Assembly: GCA_963082975.1 (NCBI GenBank)
Contig: OY720346.1
Span: forward strand, 34,623,787-34,687,786
Length of the DNA stretch: 64,000 bases
From: Labia minor
Taxonomy: Eukaryota; Arthropoda; Insecta; Dermaptera; Spongiphoridae
Reading direction: 5' to 3'
Below, piece after piece: positions 37,201 through 49,321 of this stretch; the first letter of the stretch is position 1; every line of letters begins with the position of its first letter. A model generated the notes under the pieces. The model had not been told where the DNA came from, searched no databases, and worked only from the letters and a program-made list of their open reading frames with translations. The translations under genes were made by a program, and so were the position numbers.

Positions 37201-38099
37201 TTTCCCTTTGCGAAATTGATTAACAAAAGACTAATCTAATTAGTGAGTAATCAAAGGAAGGAGTCGTATCTTGGAACAAATTCTCTTTATTTTATTTCAA
37301 TATTTAAGCCTATATAAATGTAATATCATAAATATACCTACAAATTATAAGTTTCGTTTTAGTATATGACTATTTTTTCAATTTACTAAAAAAGAAGTTA
37401 AATATTATAAATTTTATATGTATTTTTATTAAAGTTGAAAATACCAATATATTTTCCTTTTTTTCAATCTTAGAAATATTAATAGATAAATAACAATTAG
37501 TATTAATTTGAGATTTATAATACAGATTATTACTTTTCGGTATTAATACCATTTCTATAATAATTATTTGAATCTACAAATATTTTTATTTTAGTTTTTA
37601 TTATTATTTTATAATTAAATATATTTAAATATATATATATATATATATAGAGAAATTAGCTAAACATGAAATTGTGTTAATATGCCTATTTAGTGTATAC
37701 AATAAATGTAACAGAATTTACAAATTTACACTGATGTTAACTATCATGTAAAAAATTAATTCCGTTTGGTTTATTTTATTTTTATATTTGTTAAGTGTAT
37801 TATATTTTTCTTAACATTCTTGTTTTGTGTGTGTGTTTTTTTTTCATTTTATATTTTAAACCCGTGGGATTTTTTTTATTTTTTGGAATAATAATAAAGA
37901 CATCGGTAGAATTTGTTGAATATTTGCCAAAGGGCATTTGCTAAAAGAATCCAGTCGCGGAATGTGTAAGTTAATTACATTAAAACAATTACAAAGGAAG
38001 AGGAATTTCTATTAGAAAAGTGTAAAAGATGATAGATTAAAAATTATTTAAAAAAAAAATAATTTTTTGTAAATATTTTTATATATTTATATGAATCAT
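37201..38099. other. AT-rich, no gene seen
   Basis: AT-rich with TA repeats near 37633. A brief complex patch at 37900-37980 (GCCAAAGGGCATTTGC) has no identity. Confidence 0.5.
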
Positions 38100-38500
38100 T
38101 CATTTGGTGAATGTTTTCCGGTGACTAATAGGTTAGTTGAATTTTCGGACACATATGCCCTTCATTTAGGTTGCTTGTAATTTGTTGTTTTGTTTTTTTA
38201 ATCCACTGTATGTCAGTTGGTGTTAATATGCATAATTTTTATTTTAGCCTCGATGAGACTGTCTAGACGAGAGCCGCCAATTACTTAGAAGCGGTTTGTG
38301 CTAGGAAAAGTAAATCAGCCCTATAAAGTGTATATATATATATATATATATGTTTAGGTGTAATGGGATGAAGTAAGCGGGTGGATGAGAGGGGAAAGGG
38401 AGAAAAGGTTGCCATGAATTGGAGGACAAAGGGGGAGGGCACCTAACATTCAGGCATTTCCGTTGTCTTATAAATGAAACAAGGAAAAATACAAAAAACA
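38100..38500. other. Candidate regulatory island with Smad palindrome
   Basis: This block contains GTCTAGAC (38261-38268), the palindromic Smad-binding sequence, beside GAGAGCCGCC. TAATCC occurs in TTTAATCCACTG (about 38199), and ATATGCATAATTTT (about 38227-38240) resembles an octamer/POU or homeodomain site. A G-rich purine stretch lies at 38360-38440. No transposon ends were found. Function is inferred from motif content only. Confidence 0.3.
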
Positions 38501-40589
38501 AAAAATAAAAAATTAAAATTAAATTAACATGGTCAATTCCAATTATTTCTAATGAAACATTAAAAAAAAATTTACAAATCTTTTATTATTATTGATTTAT
38601 TTTTAAAATATTTAAATAAAGAATAATTTGCGGTTTTGTAAAGGCCAAAAATAATTTATTTAAAAAAAAAAATGTTAATATAAATTGATTATAAGAATAG
38701 TAAAAACTGAACTAACAGCGTCTCTCCTTATTCATTGAAATAAAATAAGTGAAATAAAATAATATAAAAATATACAAAAAAATAATTTTTTTAATCAAGT
38801 AAGGTATATTAAAGAGAAATCTTTATTTCTTATAAATAAATTATAATTAATTCAGATTTATTTATTTATTTGATATTTTGAATGACGTATTGATAATTTA
38901 TGAACATTTTCTAATATTCAATTTTATAGAATAATATTTTTAATTAATTGTTAATCAAATATATTAAACAAATGAGGAGTTCAAAACGTGGAAATAATCA
39001 AAATATAGGTCAACCTCACTTCTGGGTTTTTTAATTAAAGTTATTCATATATAAGTATATATAAACTCTATTAAATATGTTTTTTTCAGGGCGAGTTATT
39101 AATTTATTTTTCATCCTGAAAAATTTCCTTTATTATTGAATGTCATAAATAAAAATAGTGTGCTCTAACATTAGTTTATTTTTTATTAACTAAATACATT
39201 TACAATTCTAAAAATATTTCTGACTTTTTGATCTTTACTCATGATAATAAACGAAATAACAGTGTTTTATGCAAATCAGTAAAAGAAAGTATATTTAAGG
39301 TTACCTTTACTAATGGGATGGATTTAAATTTCAAAAAAAAAATAATAAAAATAATACTAACCCTAATTTAGTATAATGAATATGCAATCTTATAATAATT
39401 ATAAGTCTATATCGTATTGAATGTATGATAATAAATAAAATTAAAAGAAAAAGTATATGATTTATTGAATATATCCAATTACATTAACATATAAGCACTG
39501 AAAGACTTTTATTTTGAATATTATAGTATTTTGGAGAGGAAAAGAAAAATTAGAATTTGATATATCTTTTAAAGAAAGGGGAAAATAATGAACTGTCGTC
39601 TCTATGAAACCAATTCAAATAAAATAAAATATAATAAATAATGAAGAACTTTTGATAAATTGTATACTTTTCTTATTATAGGGTCTGTTTATTTATTAAT
39701 TGAATATTGAATTGAATAATTGGTGAATTAAACAAACACATATTTTTTTAAATTAATTAATTAGTATATATATATATTATTTATTTTTATACTTTTCCGA
39801 CTCTGTATCATTTTTTTGAAATGATTTTGAAATTTATTTCTGTTCAAAGATTCATCTACTACTAATAATAAACAAAAAAAAAACATTATTAATTAAGGTT
39901 ACCTTAAATTAAGGTTACCATTAAATTAATCTTTTTTATGAATTCAAAGAATAACATTGTTATTAAAAATTAATAATAAAATTAAGTAATAATTAATAAT
40001 TTAATTATTTTTAATATTTATTTTGCGATTTTTGAAAATTTTATTCATCATTTTTTTCAAATTTATTTCTTAATTTTAATTTATAAGGATTAGTTATGTA
40101 TTAATTTGTAATATTTTATTTGGACTGAAATTATTTAGTCTAATAATAATATTATAGTATTTCATGTATTTATTTAATACATTAATAATTGTGTGGATAT
40201 TATTGGAAAATAGTATTTGTGTAAAAAAAAAATAGTAAGTAAATTACTTATATCAGCTAATTCAAATAATAATAAATATTAATTTGAAGTAATTAAAATT
40301 TTTTCTTTATTTGTTAATTTTTTTTATTTGCATTTTCTAAAAATAGTTGATATTCTATCTACATCCTCTCTCTTCCTTTATATATATATAGAGAGATATA
40401 TATATATATATTATATATATAAAAATGAATATTAAATATAAATCTTAATTATGATGAATGAAATATTGAATGGATGAATAGCTATGGGTGGGGTTATATA
40501 TGGATGTTATTAAAAAATATACTATTTAAAAAAAAAAAAAAAAAAAAAAAATAAAGTAAGGGAGAGTCAACAAAAAAAGGGAAGTAATT
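38501..40589. other. AT-rich, no gene seen
   Basis: AT-rich desert. GGTTACC words repeat near 39896-39920 without further structure. TA repeats occur near 40380-40412 and a 24-A run at 40528-40551. Confidence 0.5.
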
Positions 40590-40935
40590 TAAGTAATGTG
40601 TATCGATGGTTCATTTTTCATCGTCATCGTGTTCAATTAATTCCAATCGCAATGTCAATTTGCTTCTCTTTTTCTTTTCCTATCATCTTAGTGATCGGTC
40701 TATTCTTTTTGTTCATCAATATTTTTTTCTTTTTGTTTTCTCGCAACCCTCCTAGGAAGATATACCCCGGACATCGATCGACGCGGGGCGTCGGCTCCCT
40801 TGAAAACGGTGTATCGCCCCTCTTTTCATGGGTAAAAACGACCCCCAGATGCGGGTGAGAAATGGACCCAAAACATTAAGAGAACCGGCTGGTAATGACA
40901 TCAACACATCACTCAAAATTGAGCTCCAATTCATT
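40590..40935. other. GC-rich island, candidate conserved element
   Basis: The core 40740-40930 contains ACATCGATCGACGCGG, GGCGTCGGCTCCC, GTAAAAACGACCCCC and GCGGGTGAGAAATGG. ATCGATCGA is a near-palindrome. Overlapping frames of 86 and 126 codons on opposite strands cover it, but neither has recognisable domains and the minus one runs through a TA microsatellite (about 40965-40996). I treat the region as non-coding. Confidence 0.3.
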
Positions 40936-40965
40936 CCCTCCACTCCCTCTACAACATTCTCAACA

Positions 40966-40997
<32 letters not shown>

Positions 40998-41883
40998 ACA
41001 GATACAAGAGAAAAAATAATTATTGAACAAAAGAGAAAAATAGTCGGACTCTTCGGTTTGGGTGGAGCAATGGAAAGGAAAGGATGATTTGATAAGATAT
41101 GAACTAAACGGAAGGGATAGCAAAGGGCTCAAAGCAGAATCGAACTTAGATAGGATATTATTAATTTTTCAATATATAAAGTATTAGAGAAATAAATTTT
41201 TTTTTTTTTTTTTTTTTTTTTGAAAAGTGAATAGAAATTTTCAATTTATTGAATTTATTTAACAAAAATTAAATATTTTTAATTTTTAATATAAGAAAAT
41301 TTAAATGTGATATAAATAATTAATTTAATGAAAATATTTTTTGATTATACTCTTATTTAAGTAAAAAGAAAAGTAAAAAATAAAAAAAATTAGAACACGA
41401 TCATTGGAAAGGAATCAATGATTCATTGATCTTTCTCTCTCCCTTCCACAAATTTTAAAATGATTCAAATAAATATTTTCTCAGTCGATGAATCAATTTT
41501 GCCAACAAAAAAATAAACTTTCAAATTTATGCATCAATGCAATGACTACAACAAAAAAATAAAACAACAGTCATTAAACTTTTTTTCATTCCAATTTTGA
41601 TGGCTCCATGTATAGTCACGATTAATCATTAATTTTATTTTAATATATTTAAGAGTTTAGTTCAAACTAGTAATGCAATGTGTCTTCTGAATATCATTCA
41701 ATCAACTCATATAAAATGTATTTATTGTAAATTATTTTTGTAACTATATAAAAATATATTTAATATATTAATTATTACTGCCAGTTACTTAATAATAAAA
41801 AAAGATGGATTGCATATTTTAAAAACTAATGGACGATATTTTTTTTTTTTTTGTTTTAAATTTATTTCTTTTATACATTATAC
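40936..41883. other. AT-rich, no gene seen
   Basis: TA microsatellite at about 40965-40996 and a T25 run at 41197-41221. The rest is AT-rich. No coding content was recognised. Confidence 0.5.
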
Positions 41884-42293
41884 CAGAGGTGGCCAACCCA
41901 AATGTTCTTGCGGGCCACTTTGGAAATCCATCATAACTTCGCGGGCCTCATATAAAATTATACATAACCATATTAGAATTAGACCCATTATAAATATTGT
42001 TTGGTGTGACAAATTGAAAAATAAGGAATTTTTTTTATGTTTACTATTATTTTTACATATAAACATATATAATATTATAATAATGATACTGAATGCACAT
42101 TGGTAAAAATATATAATACTAAAAATAAAAAAAGAAACAAAGAAATAAAAATAAATGAAATCATATTTATTTCACTAGTGCGATATTTATTTCATGAGGG
42201 CGCAGAATATAAAAGTGTAATGAATCTCGCGGGCCGCAAAAATATTTACGGCGGGCCGCATGCGGCCCGCGGGCCACGGGTTGGCCACCCCTG
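41884..42293. mobile_element. Non-autonomous hAT-type element, TIR CAGRGGTGGCCAACCC
   Basis: The left end is CAGAGGTGGCCAACCC and the right end, reverse-complemented, CAGGGGTGGCCAACCCG. Perfect 8-bp duplications CATTATAC lie at 41876-41883 and 42294-42301. Subterminal GCGGGCC repeats occur on both sides and form strong hairpins. It is 410 bp and encodes no transposase. The overlapping frames here are shadows of the element. Confidence 0.92.
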
Positions 42294-42301
42294 CATTATA
42301 C

Positions 42302-43055
42302 ATTATTATTACTTAATTGAAATAATTTAAATTGATTATAAATTACTTTTTTTGATGTAATACTATATTTAATCATAAATATATTTATTTCAAAATTAAT
42401 TTATAAATAAATTGGTTATGTTTGTTTATGATCGATTTCTTTTGCGTATTCTCCCTTTTGATGAGTTGATTTTTTTTTAAACTTGAAACGATTGCTTAAT
42501 ATTCTAATTTTTATTTTTGGAAAAATTCAATTCAAAAGGTAAAGTATGATATTTTTAATTGTTTTTCTTTTTTGTACAATATCTACGATTATTGTTTTTA
42601 AAAAGTATCTACCTTAATTATCTCTCTCCCTCACACATCGCCCTGGCAAGTAGGGAATGATCTTTTTTTTTTGTTTTTATATTCCTGCGTTCAGGTAGTA
42701 AATTCTTTTTAAGTTATTCTATCTCTCTCTCTTTAGTCGGTTAACAAAGAATTTTTTTCTTTTTTTTTTTGGTCGTTTTTCGAATGGATTTCTTTGTTCG
42801 TTCATTTAGCGAGAGTTTTTCTTTCCCTTTTCCTCCCAAACCAATGCGCGCCTCTCTTCACCTCCCACATCCCTTACTTTGCCATCCCAAAAACACATCC
42901 TATGATCCATTGCCAACAAGGACACCCCAAAAAAGGGAAGTCAAACACCAGAAGAAGAGAACAGATAAAACAAAACAAAAAAGAAAACAAAAAAAAAAAA
43001 TAACTATTGAATCCAACTAGGCAATTCCGCGCGTTTGATGTTATCTATTAAAATT

Positions 43056-43089
<34 letters not shown>

Positions 43090-44519
43090 GTTAAATGTAA
43101 ATCTTCGAATCGAGTGGTCCAGTCGACGTCACCGAAAGAATGTATCAGGTTGCTGAAAACCAAACGGGAGGAACAGGCTGCTAGTTACAAAGATACAGGG
43201 CTCCTGAAATCTATTAAATATAAAAAAAAAAACATCCAACAAACATCTGCACTGAGTGGGAGGAAATACTTTTCCTGCCATCCTTAAACATTCACATCAT
43301 TAACCAAACATTTATTTTAATTAAATTTCAGACTCAAATGTGAAATAATAAAGAATTGCATATAATCGAACTAATATTAATAATAATAATAATAATAATA
43401 AAAATTTAATATTAATAATAGCAATAAAGATCATCATCAATTTTAATTTTATTAATTAAAATTGCACCATCCTTTAATGTAGTCTGTTGTGTTTTCAATT
43501 TAAATAAATTTAATTTATAATTAATTGTAAAATGAAGAGTTGAGGATCTTTTTTGTTTCTGTTTAAGGATTTAAGCAAAAAAAGGGTAGTGAGTTGTTTA
43601 AGGGGAAGAAAAAGGCAGATGTGTGTATATTGAAATTCGTCGAACTAATAAATTGCAAGGATATAATTTAACTGGGTAACCTATTCAAGTATATTTTTTT
43701 TATCTGTTTATCTTAATAATAACAAATTCTTTGAATTCATTTAAATTACATTAGTAGGGTGATTAAAATAAATATTAAAATGATCAGGTGTGGATTAAAA
43801 AAAAAAATTGTTGATATATCATATAAGATTGACTTTTCTGCCTTTTATATTAATTAAAATATAGTTTTTAATAACATTTTTTATTAAAACAAATTGTTTT
43901 AACTTTTTATTATTATTATATTATATGGAATTTATTATATTTTTCATAATTACTACATGTTTATCCTAGCTATATAAATTATATTACAGATTATTTCACA
44001 CATCTGTTATGTTGGTTGTCTATATTAACGGCTAACGGCACAAAATGGATAGATACTTTAATACCATTGATAATATCTATTAATTGTATATTCATTAAAA
44101 AAGATTATTTTCTTTATTGCACTCACATTTCTTAATTATTATAAAAATATATTTTTAGTTTTAAAATTATAAATTAATAAAATATTTTATTAAAACAAAA
44201 TAAAAATTTAAATTTAAATAAAAATTAAAATTTTGTCGTTTTTTTAATCATTTTTATAAATTTAAAATTTAATATATTGAATTTTAGTCTAAAAATGATT
44301 TTTTGAGTATAATATTTAATTTTGAACTTATTGTTTAACTCTCATTGGGACTCATTATTTCTTTTTTTTATACATGAACCGCTAAAATCGTCTTTATTTT
44401 ATAATCTATTTGATAGAAATATCATTGCCAGTATAAGCACAGATGCTTCTAATTTATTTTTATATTACAAAAATAAATAACTAAATCTTTTCATACAAAT
44501 TATTTTCTCTTAGTTCTAT
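42302..44519. other. AT-rich, with mixed island 42600-43260
   Basis: The island has CT-rich sequence (42620-42640, 42720-42735), a balanced stretch (42770-42960), and TCCAGTCGACGTCACCG (43119-43135) with the CRE-like TCGACGTCA. A run of 32 A (43057-43088) divides it, as if a poly-A tail marked a retroposed piece. The (AAT)n array at 43378-43400 follows. Frames at 42769-43020 are composition artefacts. The rest is AT-rich. Confidence 0.35.
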
Positions 44520-44990
44520 GAAATTTTTAATGAACGCAGTTTGCTGCTAGCTAGTGAATTAAAAAAAAAGAAACGATTTCTCGTCTTTCTATAATTAACC
44601 ATCTACATTAGAATCAGGCTGTAATTAGCTTTCAAGGAATAAAGTATCTTTTTTTTGGTTTGAGGGGGTGGTTAGAGAGTAGGGTGGAGGGAAGGGACGG
44701 TTGTGTAGACGAAACGTGGTGGTGGCAATGCTATTTTTAAACTTGATTTATAATATGAGCATGTGTGTTGTATGTATGAATGTATATCTTGGAATTGCTA
44801 TGGATATAGACCCAGTAATGCTAGGGGGTGAGTGTTTCCGGTGGTCCACGTGCCGATCTAGGTTGCTAAGCAACGAGCACTTAAGTTGGCCAATAGAATC
44901 ACGACTGTCATCTAACGGCCAACTCTGTACTAAAACACCGTTATGCTTGATAATTCCTGCCACCTAGCGGTTAATTCTTTCAACAAAAAT
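44520..44990. promoter_or_regulatory. Candidate regulatory element: E-box, X-box palindrome, CCAAT, CTCF-like site
   Basis: Within 125 bp lie CACGTG (44847-44852), a canonical E-box; GTTGCTAAGCAAC (44862-44874), a perfect palindrome matching the X-box bound by RFX factors of ciliated cells; CCAAT (44890-44894); and TGCCACCTAGCGG (44958-44970), very close to the insect CTCF site GCGCCNCCTAGYGG. The surrounding 250 bp are balanced in composition, in contrast to AT-rich flanks. Frames on both strands (44701-44967, 44748-44963) have no domain similarity I recognise. The factor assignments come from known consensus sites; the function is inferred. Confidence 0.45.
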
Positions 44991-45132
44991 TGTATTAACA
45001 AATTCAAATCAAATATCCAAAGTAACTAAATAATTAAATAAATAAATTCATCTTGGTCATAAACTTACGATCTGGTAAATATAATTAAAAATGATTTTTT
45101 TATTATAATCCTAATATTATATTTAAATGTTA
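44991..45132. other. AT-rich spacer
   Basis: Nothing recognisable lies between the regulatory-looking island and the pogo-like element. Confidence 0.5.
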
Positions 45133-46231
45133 AGGTGCAGTGGGGTAAGTGCGTAAACGGTTATATTTCTCACAATATGATAATAAAATGTATGGAAAAT
45201 ATTTAGTTATCTATTTTATATCATTATGTACCATTTCAGATAGATATTACCTATTTAGAGTGCGTTTCCCAGTTAATATATCACTCTTTTGAAATCACCC
45301 AAATAAATTAACACGTGTAACTTTGTGACTTGCAATAACAAATCTTAGTACTAAAATAAATTCAATGTTTTGGGGTTTTGATTTTCTAATTTCTCTGGAA
45401 AGTATAGTAGCACAATCTTCAGGAAATAGAGAACCTTTTATCGTGCTAAATTTATCCCTCCAGAAACAAAAATTACTTTTGAAGATATTCTACTGACAAT
45501 GAGTTCTATTAAAAGCAATGCGCCTAAACCTTTAAACAAAAAAAGGAAAGTTGGATGTGGAGCAGAAGATGTAATGTTTAGGATTTTATAAAAGAAAAGG
45601 TAAAATTTCAAAAAAAAAACGAATCAGTCTTGAAGAATCTAATGAATGTTTATGCTGTATCTGTAAATGCGCATTCCAGTATTATACTCAAAATAACGAT
45701 TGGATTGTAAGAGGGGATGCAATAAGGGATCAAGAAAAAACAATACGAATGCGAAGACGATTAATATAAATTTCAAATATAAATGATTTCTATTATTACT
45801 TACTTAATGTTTTATATTAAAATTCTAATGTTTATTTTTTCTAATTTTTCTAATATTTCTAAATCACACAACTTTAAAACTAATTAACATATTTTAGTTC
45901 TGTAAAAAGCAGTATATAGTAAAAATGGGTGAAATTCTCCTCCTGTCCCGGAATTCATCATATAAAGAAAGATTCAATTAGATCGTAATATGCGTGTACG
46001 CACTTGCCCCGTTTTCAGGGAAAATGCGGACTATTTGCCTTTTGTTACAATTTGTTATATTAAACATATTTTTGAATATAATTGTATATTTCTATCAATA
46101 CAAATTGGTTAGTAGTAACATAACAATTCAATAATACTAAAACAAGATTATTATTTGTAAAATAAATAAATTTTTTATTAGTTCAAAGTCAAACTTTGCA
46201 AAAACTGGTCCACACTTACCCCACTTCTCCT
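45133..46231 (+). mobile_element. Pogo-like DNA transposon remnant, TIR ...AGTGGGGTAAGTG
   Basis: The ends are AGGTGCAGTGGGGTAAGTGC on the left and, reverse-complemented, AGGAGAAGTGGGGTAAGTGT on the right, about 24 bp, flanked by TA on both sides (45131-45132, 46232-46233). TA targets with such ends fit the Tc1/mariner/pogo superfamily. The internal pseudogene (45448-45769) looks like the C-terminal tail of a pogo/Tigger-type transposase. At 1.1 kb it lacks the catalytic domain. Confidence 0.65.
45448..45769 (+). pseudogene. C-terminal tail of a pogo-like transposase, broken
   Basis: 45448-45591 reads KFIPPETKITFEDILLTMSS, then KPLNKKRKVGCGAEDV, then a stop. After a frame change, 45620-45769 reads SLEESNECLCCICKCAFQYY, then TQNNDWIV. 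The arrangement 'KRK...E..ECL.C......W' matches the acidic, cysteine-rich end (C-x2-C...W..C) found in many insect pogo/Tigger-type transposases. The second half of the zinc motif is degraded. Family assignment rests on this pattern and the TIRs. Confidence 0.5.
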
Positions 46232-46989
46232 TACATTGATAAAGAGATTATTTAAAAGTTTAAAATATGAGATTTTTCAAACTAATAATTATTTAATATA
46301 TATATATATATATATAATACAAAGTAATAATATAATATCAAGCAACTAAATAAAATAACAATTATTTGAGACTTAAATGAAAAAATTAAGAATAGAAAAT
46401 AATAGAATATAAATTTTTTTAACTTAAAATTCTTTTGCTTCAATACACTGATTAAAAGTTATAATTTTTGATTATAATTATTATACTTTCCTAGTTATTA
46501 CTTATTTTATTTTTAAAATTTTTAATTTAAAAAAACTCCTAAATTAATTAATTTATTTAGTATTTTCTTCTAATGTCATTTCAGATACTCCTGAATTATT
46601 ATTAATACAAAAAATAATATATTTTTAACATGATTTAAAAAAAAAATTTTTTTGTAGTTTACTTTCCTTTTAAATGACATATGAAATATTATTTTAATTT
46701 TATTATTACTAGAAATATTACACATAACATAATAAAATATAAATTTAAACATAATCGAATAAATTCAATTATAAAAATATGTTTGTATAATATTTTCATA
46801 TTAAGTATTTTTATAAGAAATGAATACTTTTAATTGACAATTATAATATGTATGTACTCTTAATAGTAAATATAATAATAATGTTTATTATCTTCATCAG
46901 AATTAAAATTATATTTAAAATATAAAAATATTATTCATTATTATGACTAGAAAATTTTAATAAAAAAAAAAACATTTAATATTATAGGT
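46232..46989. other. AT-rich, no gene seen
   Basis: AT-rich with a TA repeat near 46299-46316; nothing recognisable. Confidence 0.5.
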
Positions 46990-47174
46990 ATAGGGTGACC
47001 ATATTTCGAAAACACATTTGTAAAAAATTTTACCTTTTTTTTAAAGAGCCATATTGAATGAAAAAACGAAAATAAGAGCCAAATTGATTGTAAAGAACCT
47101 AAATATTTAAAAACCAGAACAATAGACTGTCTCGAAGACATTTTTCCTAAAATCGGGACGTTTCGTCACCCTTC
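46990..47174. mobile_element. Very short hAT-type element, TIR RWAGGGTGAC
   Basis: The left end is ATAGGGTGACCATATTTC and the right end, reverse-complemented, GAAGGGTGACGAAACGTCCC. Perfect 8-bp duplications TTATAGGT lie at 46982-46989 and 47175-47182. At 185 bp it is the smallest complete element in the window. The frame across it is a shadow. Confidence 0.8.
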
Positions 47175-47182
47175 TTATAGGT

Positions 47183-47460
47183 TATCTGATTAACACAAAC
47201 ATAATTCAACAATAAAATTCCCTAATAGAAGATATATAAATTGAATCCTAATTATTATATTATTAGTGTTTATAAGTTATTAATCATAATTATAATTTAT
47301 GAAATTATTATATTTCATTTCATAAATGATAAACTACGTTTTGTTCTTTCGATTCTCGACTTTTTAATTATTTATAGTATGAATAATAATCTTAATAATT
47401 GTTCAGTAGTTTTCTGTTGTTAAAATATAAAATATTTATTTATTATTTAAATTTATATGG
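47183..47460. other. AT-rich spacer
   Basis: AT-rich; nothing recognisable. Confidence 0.5.
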
Positions 47461-47880
47461 GTGATGAGAGTAGTGAGTACCGGCCACCTCGTTACACGGA
47501 ATTCACTTGACCTGGTTGCCATCTTGCTTGCCAAGGGCGCTATGCTCCTTTAAACGTCCCATAGATATTTTTAGAGCGCCTGGTGTGTTCGTTCTTTCTT
47601 TTTTTTATTTTTATTCTTTTTCATCTCCTCGCCTTTTTATCTTGAGTATGGCACACGGCTGGGTGTTTTAAGCTCTCATAAAGAGTGTGCGCTTGGTCGC
47701 GTGTACACGTGTGTGAGTGTGTGTGTCTGTGACGGTGCTTGAATTGTACTTATAAAGTGTCATGTTCTGGAATAGCTGACGTAACATAAAGCGCGATGGC
47801 GCATTTCCGGAGGCCAGCCCCCCGCGATCCCTACAAAAGCTTCGGCCATCGCCGAAAGGTTTGATCAATCATACTATCAT
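47461..47880. promoter_or_regulatory. GC-rich island, candidate regulatory element
   Basis: This block shows TACCGGCCACCTCG, GTTGCCATCTTGC (GCCATCTTG at 47518-47526, a strong YY1/PHO-type site), CTTGCCAAGGGCGC, GCTGACGTAAC (TGACGTAA at 47777-47784, CRE/bZIP-like), GCGCGATGGCGC, and the inverted repeat TTCGGC-CATC-GCCGAA (47841-47856). A TG-rich stretch lies at 47698-47730. Minus-strand frame 47668-47868 is open for 66 codons but has no recognised domain. The contrast with surrounding DNA suggests conservation. Promoter, enhancer or exon cannot be told apart from sequence alone. Confidence 0.35.
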
Positions 47881-49321
47881 CTCAATTAACTCACTCTTTT
47901 CCTTTTTTTTTTTTTTTTTTTTCTTAAAGGCATAAGAAAATCCTAATAAAATTTAATCTCATTATCATAATAAAGAAAAATAATTGAATCATAAGAAATA
48001 AATAACTAAAGAACTTGTCCATTAAAATTTCGAATTATAAAAATAACTAATCTGTTGGTGTAATTGAAAAAAAAAATGAATTTTTGTATATAATATATAA
48101 AATGATATTTAGAAAAAAAATATAAAAATAATTGTGGGCATATAATATATATAATATATTAATAAAAAGGCCAAGGATTTCTTTTTATTTATTTTTATTT
48201 AAAGTAATCAATATTTATTAATAAATATTAAAAAGTAATGAAAATTATGGAAAACCAATATAATAGATTTTTCTAGAATTTTAAATATTTTTTAAAATTA
48301 ATAAATTAATATTTAAGTTGTTTTATTTAATTGTCCACTTAAAGAATCTAATTGGCGCCTTATAAAATTATTACAATATTTAAAAAATAACAAAAGAAAT
48401 TAAGTATTAATTGATATTAAGTTTAAATTAAATTAATCAATTCATATAAGTTTATATTCAAAAATTTAAAATTATTAGCCAGATGGAACTAATTTTTATT
48501 AATGATATATGAATTGAATTGTTGAATTTGTTTTATAATTGTAAAAATTTATTTATTTATTATTTGTATAAATTGTATATGATAGGAATAAATAAATACG
48601 AAATAATTTCACTGAACTCGATTTTGTCTTATTGTTAGCTTAAAAATATTATTAATTATTATTTAAAAATAGAGGAAAAATTTTAGCCAAATATAAATAC
48701 TTTTAAACTAAAGAAATATATATTTTTTTACAACATCAACAAAAATTTATGAGTTTTTTTTCTTCTTTAATTAAATTTCTCTAACCTTAGATATAGAAAA
48801 GTAACGATGATACGATTATATACGAGTATATACAATATATATCTTGTGGTATAAAATTGTATTAAATTTGTGAAATATATTTAAATAATTTTTAATATTA
48901 TTGAAATAAATAAATATAAATACAAACAAGAATATTTAAAAATGTATTAATTATACTTGTAAAACCAAATTATTTTTATCACAGAACAACATTGGACCGG
49001 TGACTAGCGGTTGAAAAATTTAGATTTTAGAAAACCAACCTCATCTCTCAATTTTTCGTGGATTCTTAAGAAATTCTACAGTGCCCACAAGTGGACTTTT
49101 CCCTCACTTTAAGAAACACCGAGATCTAATAAATAGAAAACATTACAATTTAAAAAGTATCCCAATTTTAACATGAAAACATCAAAAATAAAGACTACAA
49201 ATAATTTTTTAATTCATCATAATCTCATTTTATACACACTTTATATTTTCACAATTTTTACTGAATTTAAGGTGAATTATTTGGTAAAATTTTCATAAAA
49301 ATTTTATATAATAATTTTAAA
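47881..49321. other. AT-rich, no gene seen
   Basis: AT-rich. A more complex patch at 48990-49130 (CATTGGACCGGTGACTAG, CACAAGTGGACTTTTCC) has no recognised identity. Confidence 0.5.

Noticed and set aside
40752-41132. 126-codon minus frame
   Set aside because: Runs through a TA repeat and an opposite-strand frame; no recognisable protein content.
41810-42330. Several 60-98-codon frames on both strands
   Set aside because: They cover a non-coding hAT-type element with clear TIRs and target duplications.
42769-43020. Lysine-rich 83- and 69-codon frames
   Set aside because: They end in an A-rich tract; composition artefact with no domain.
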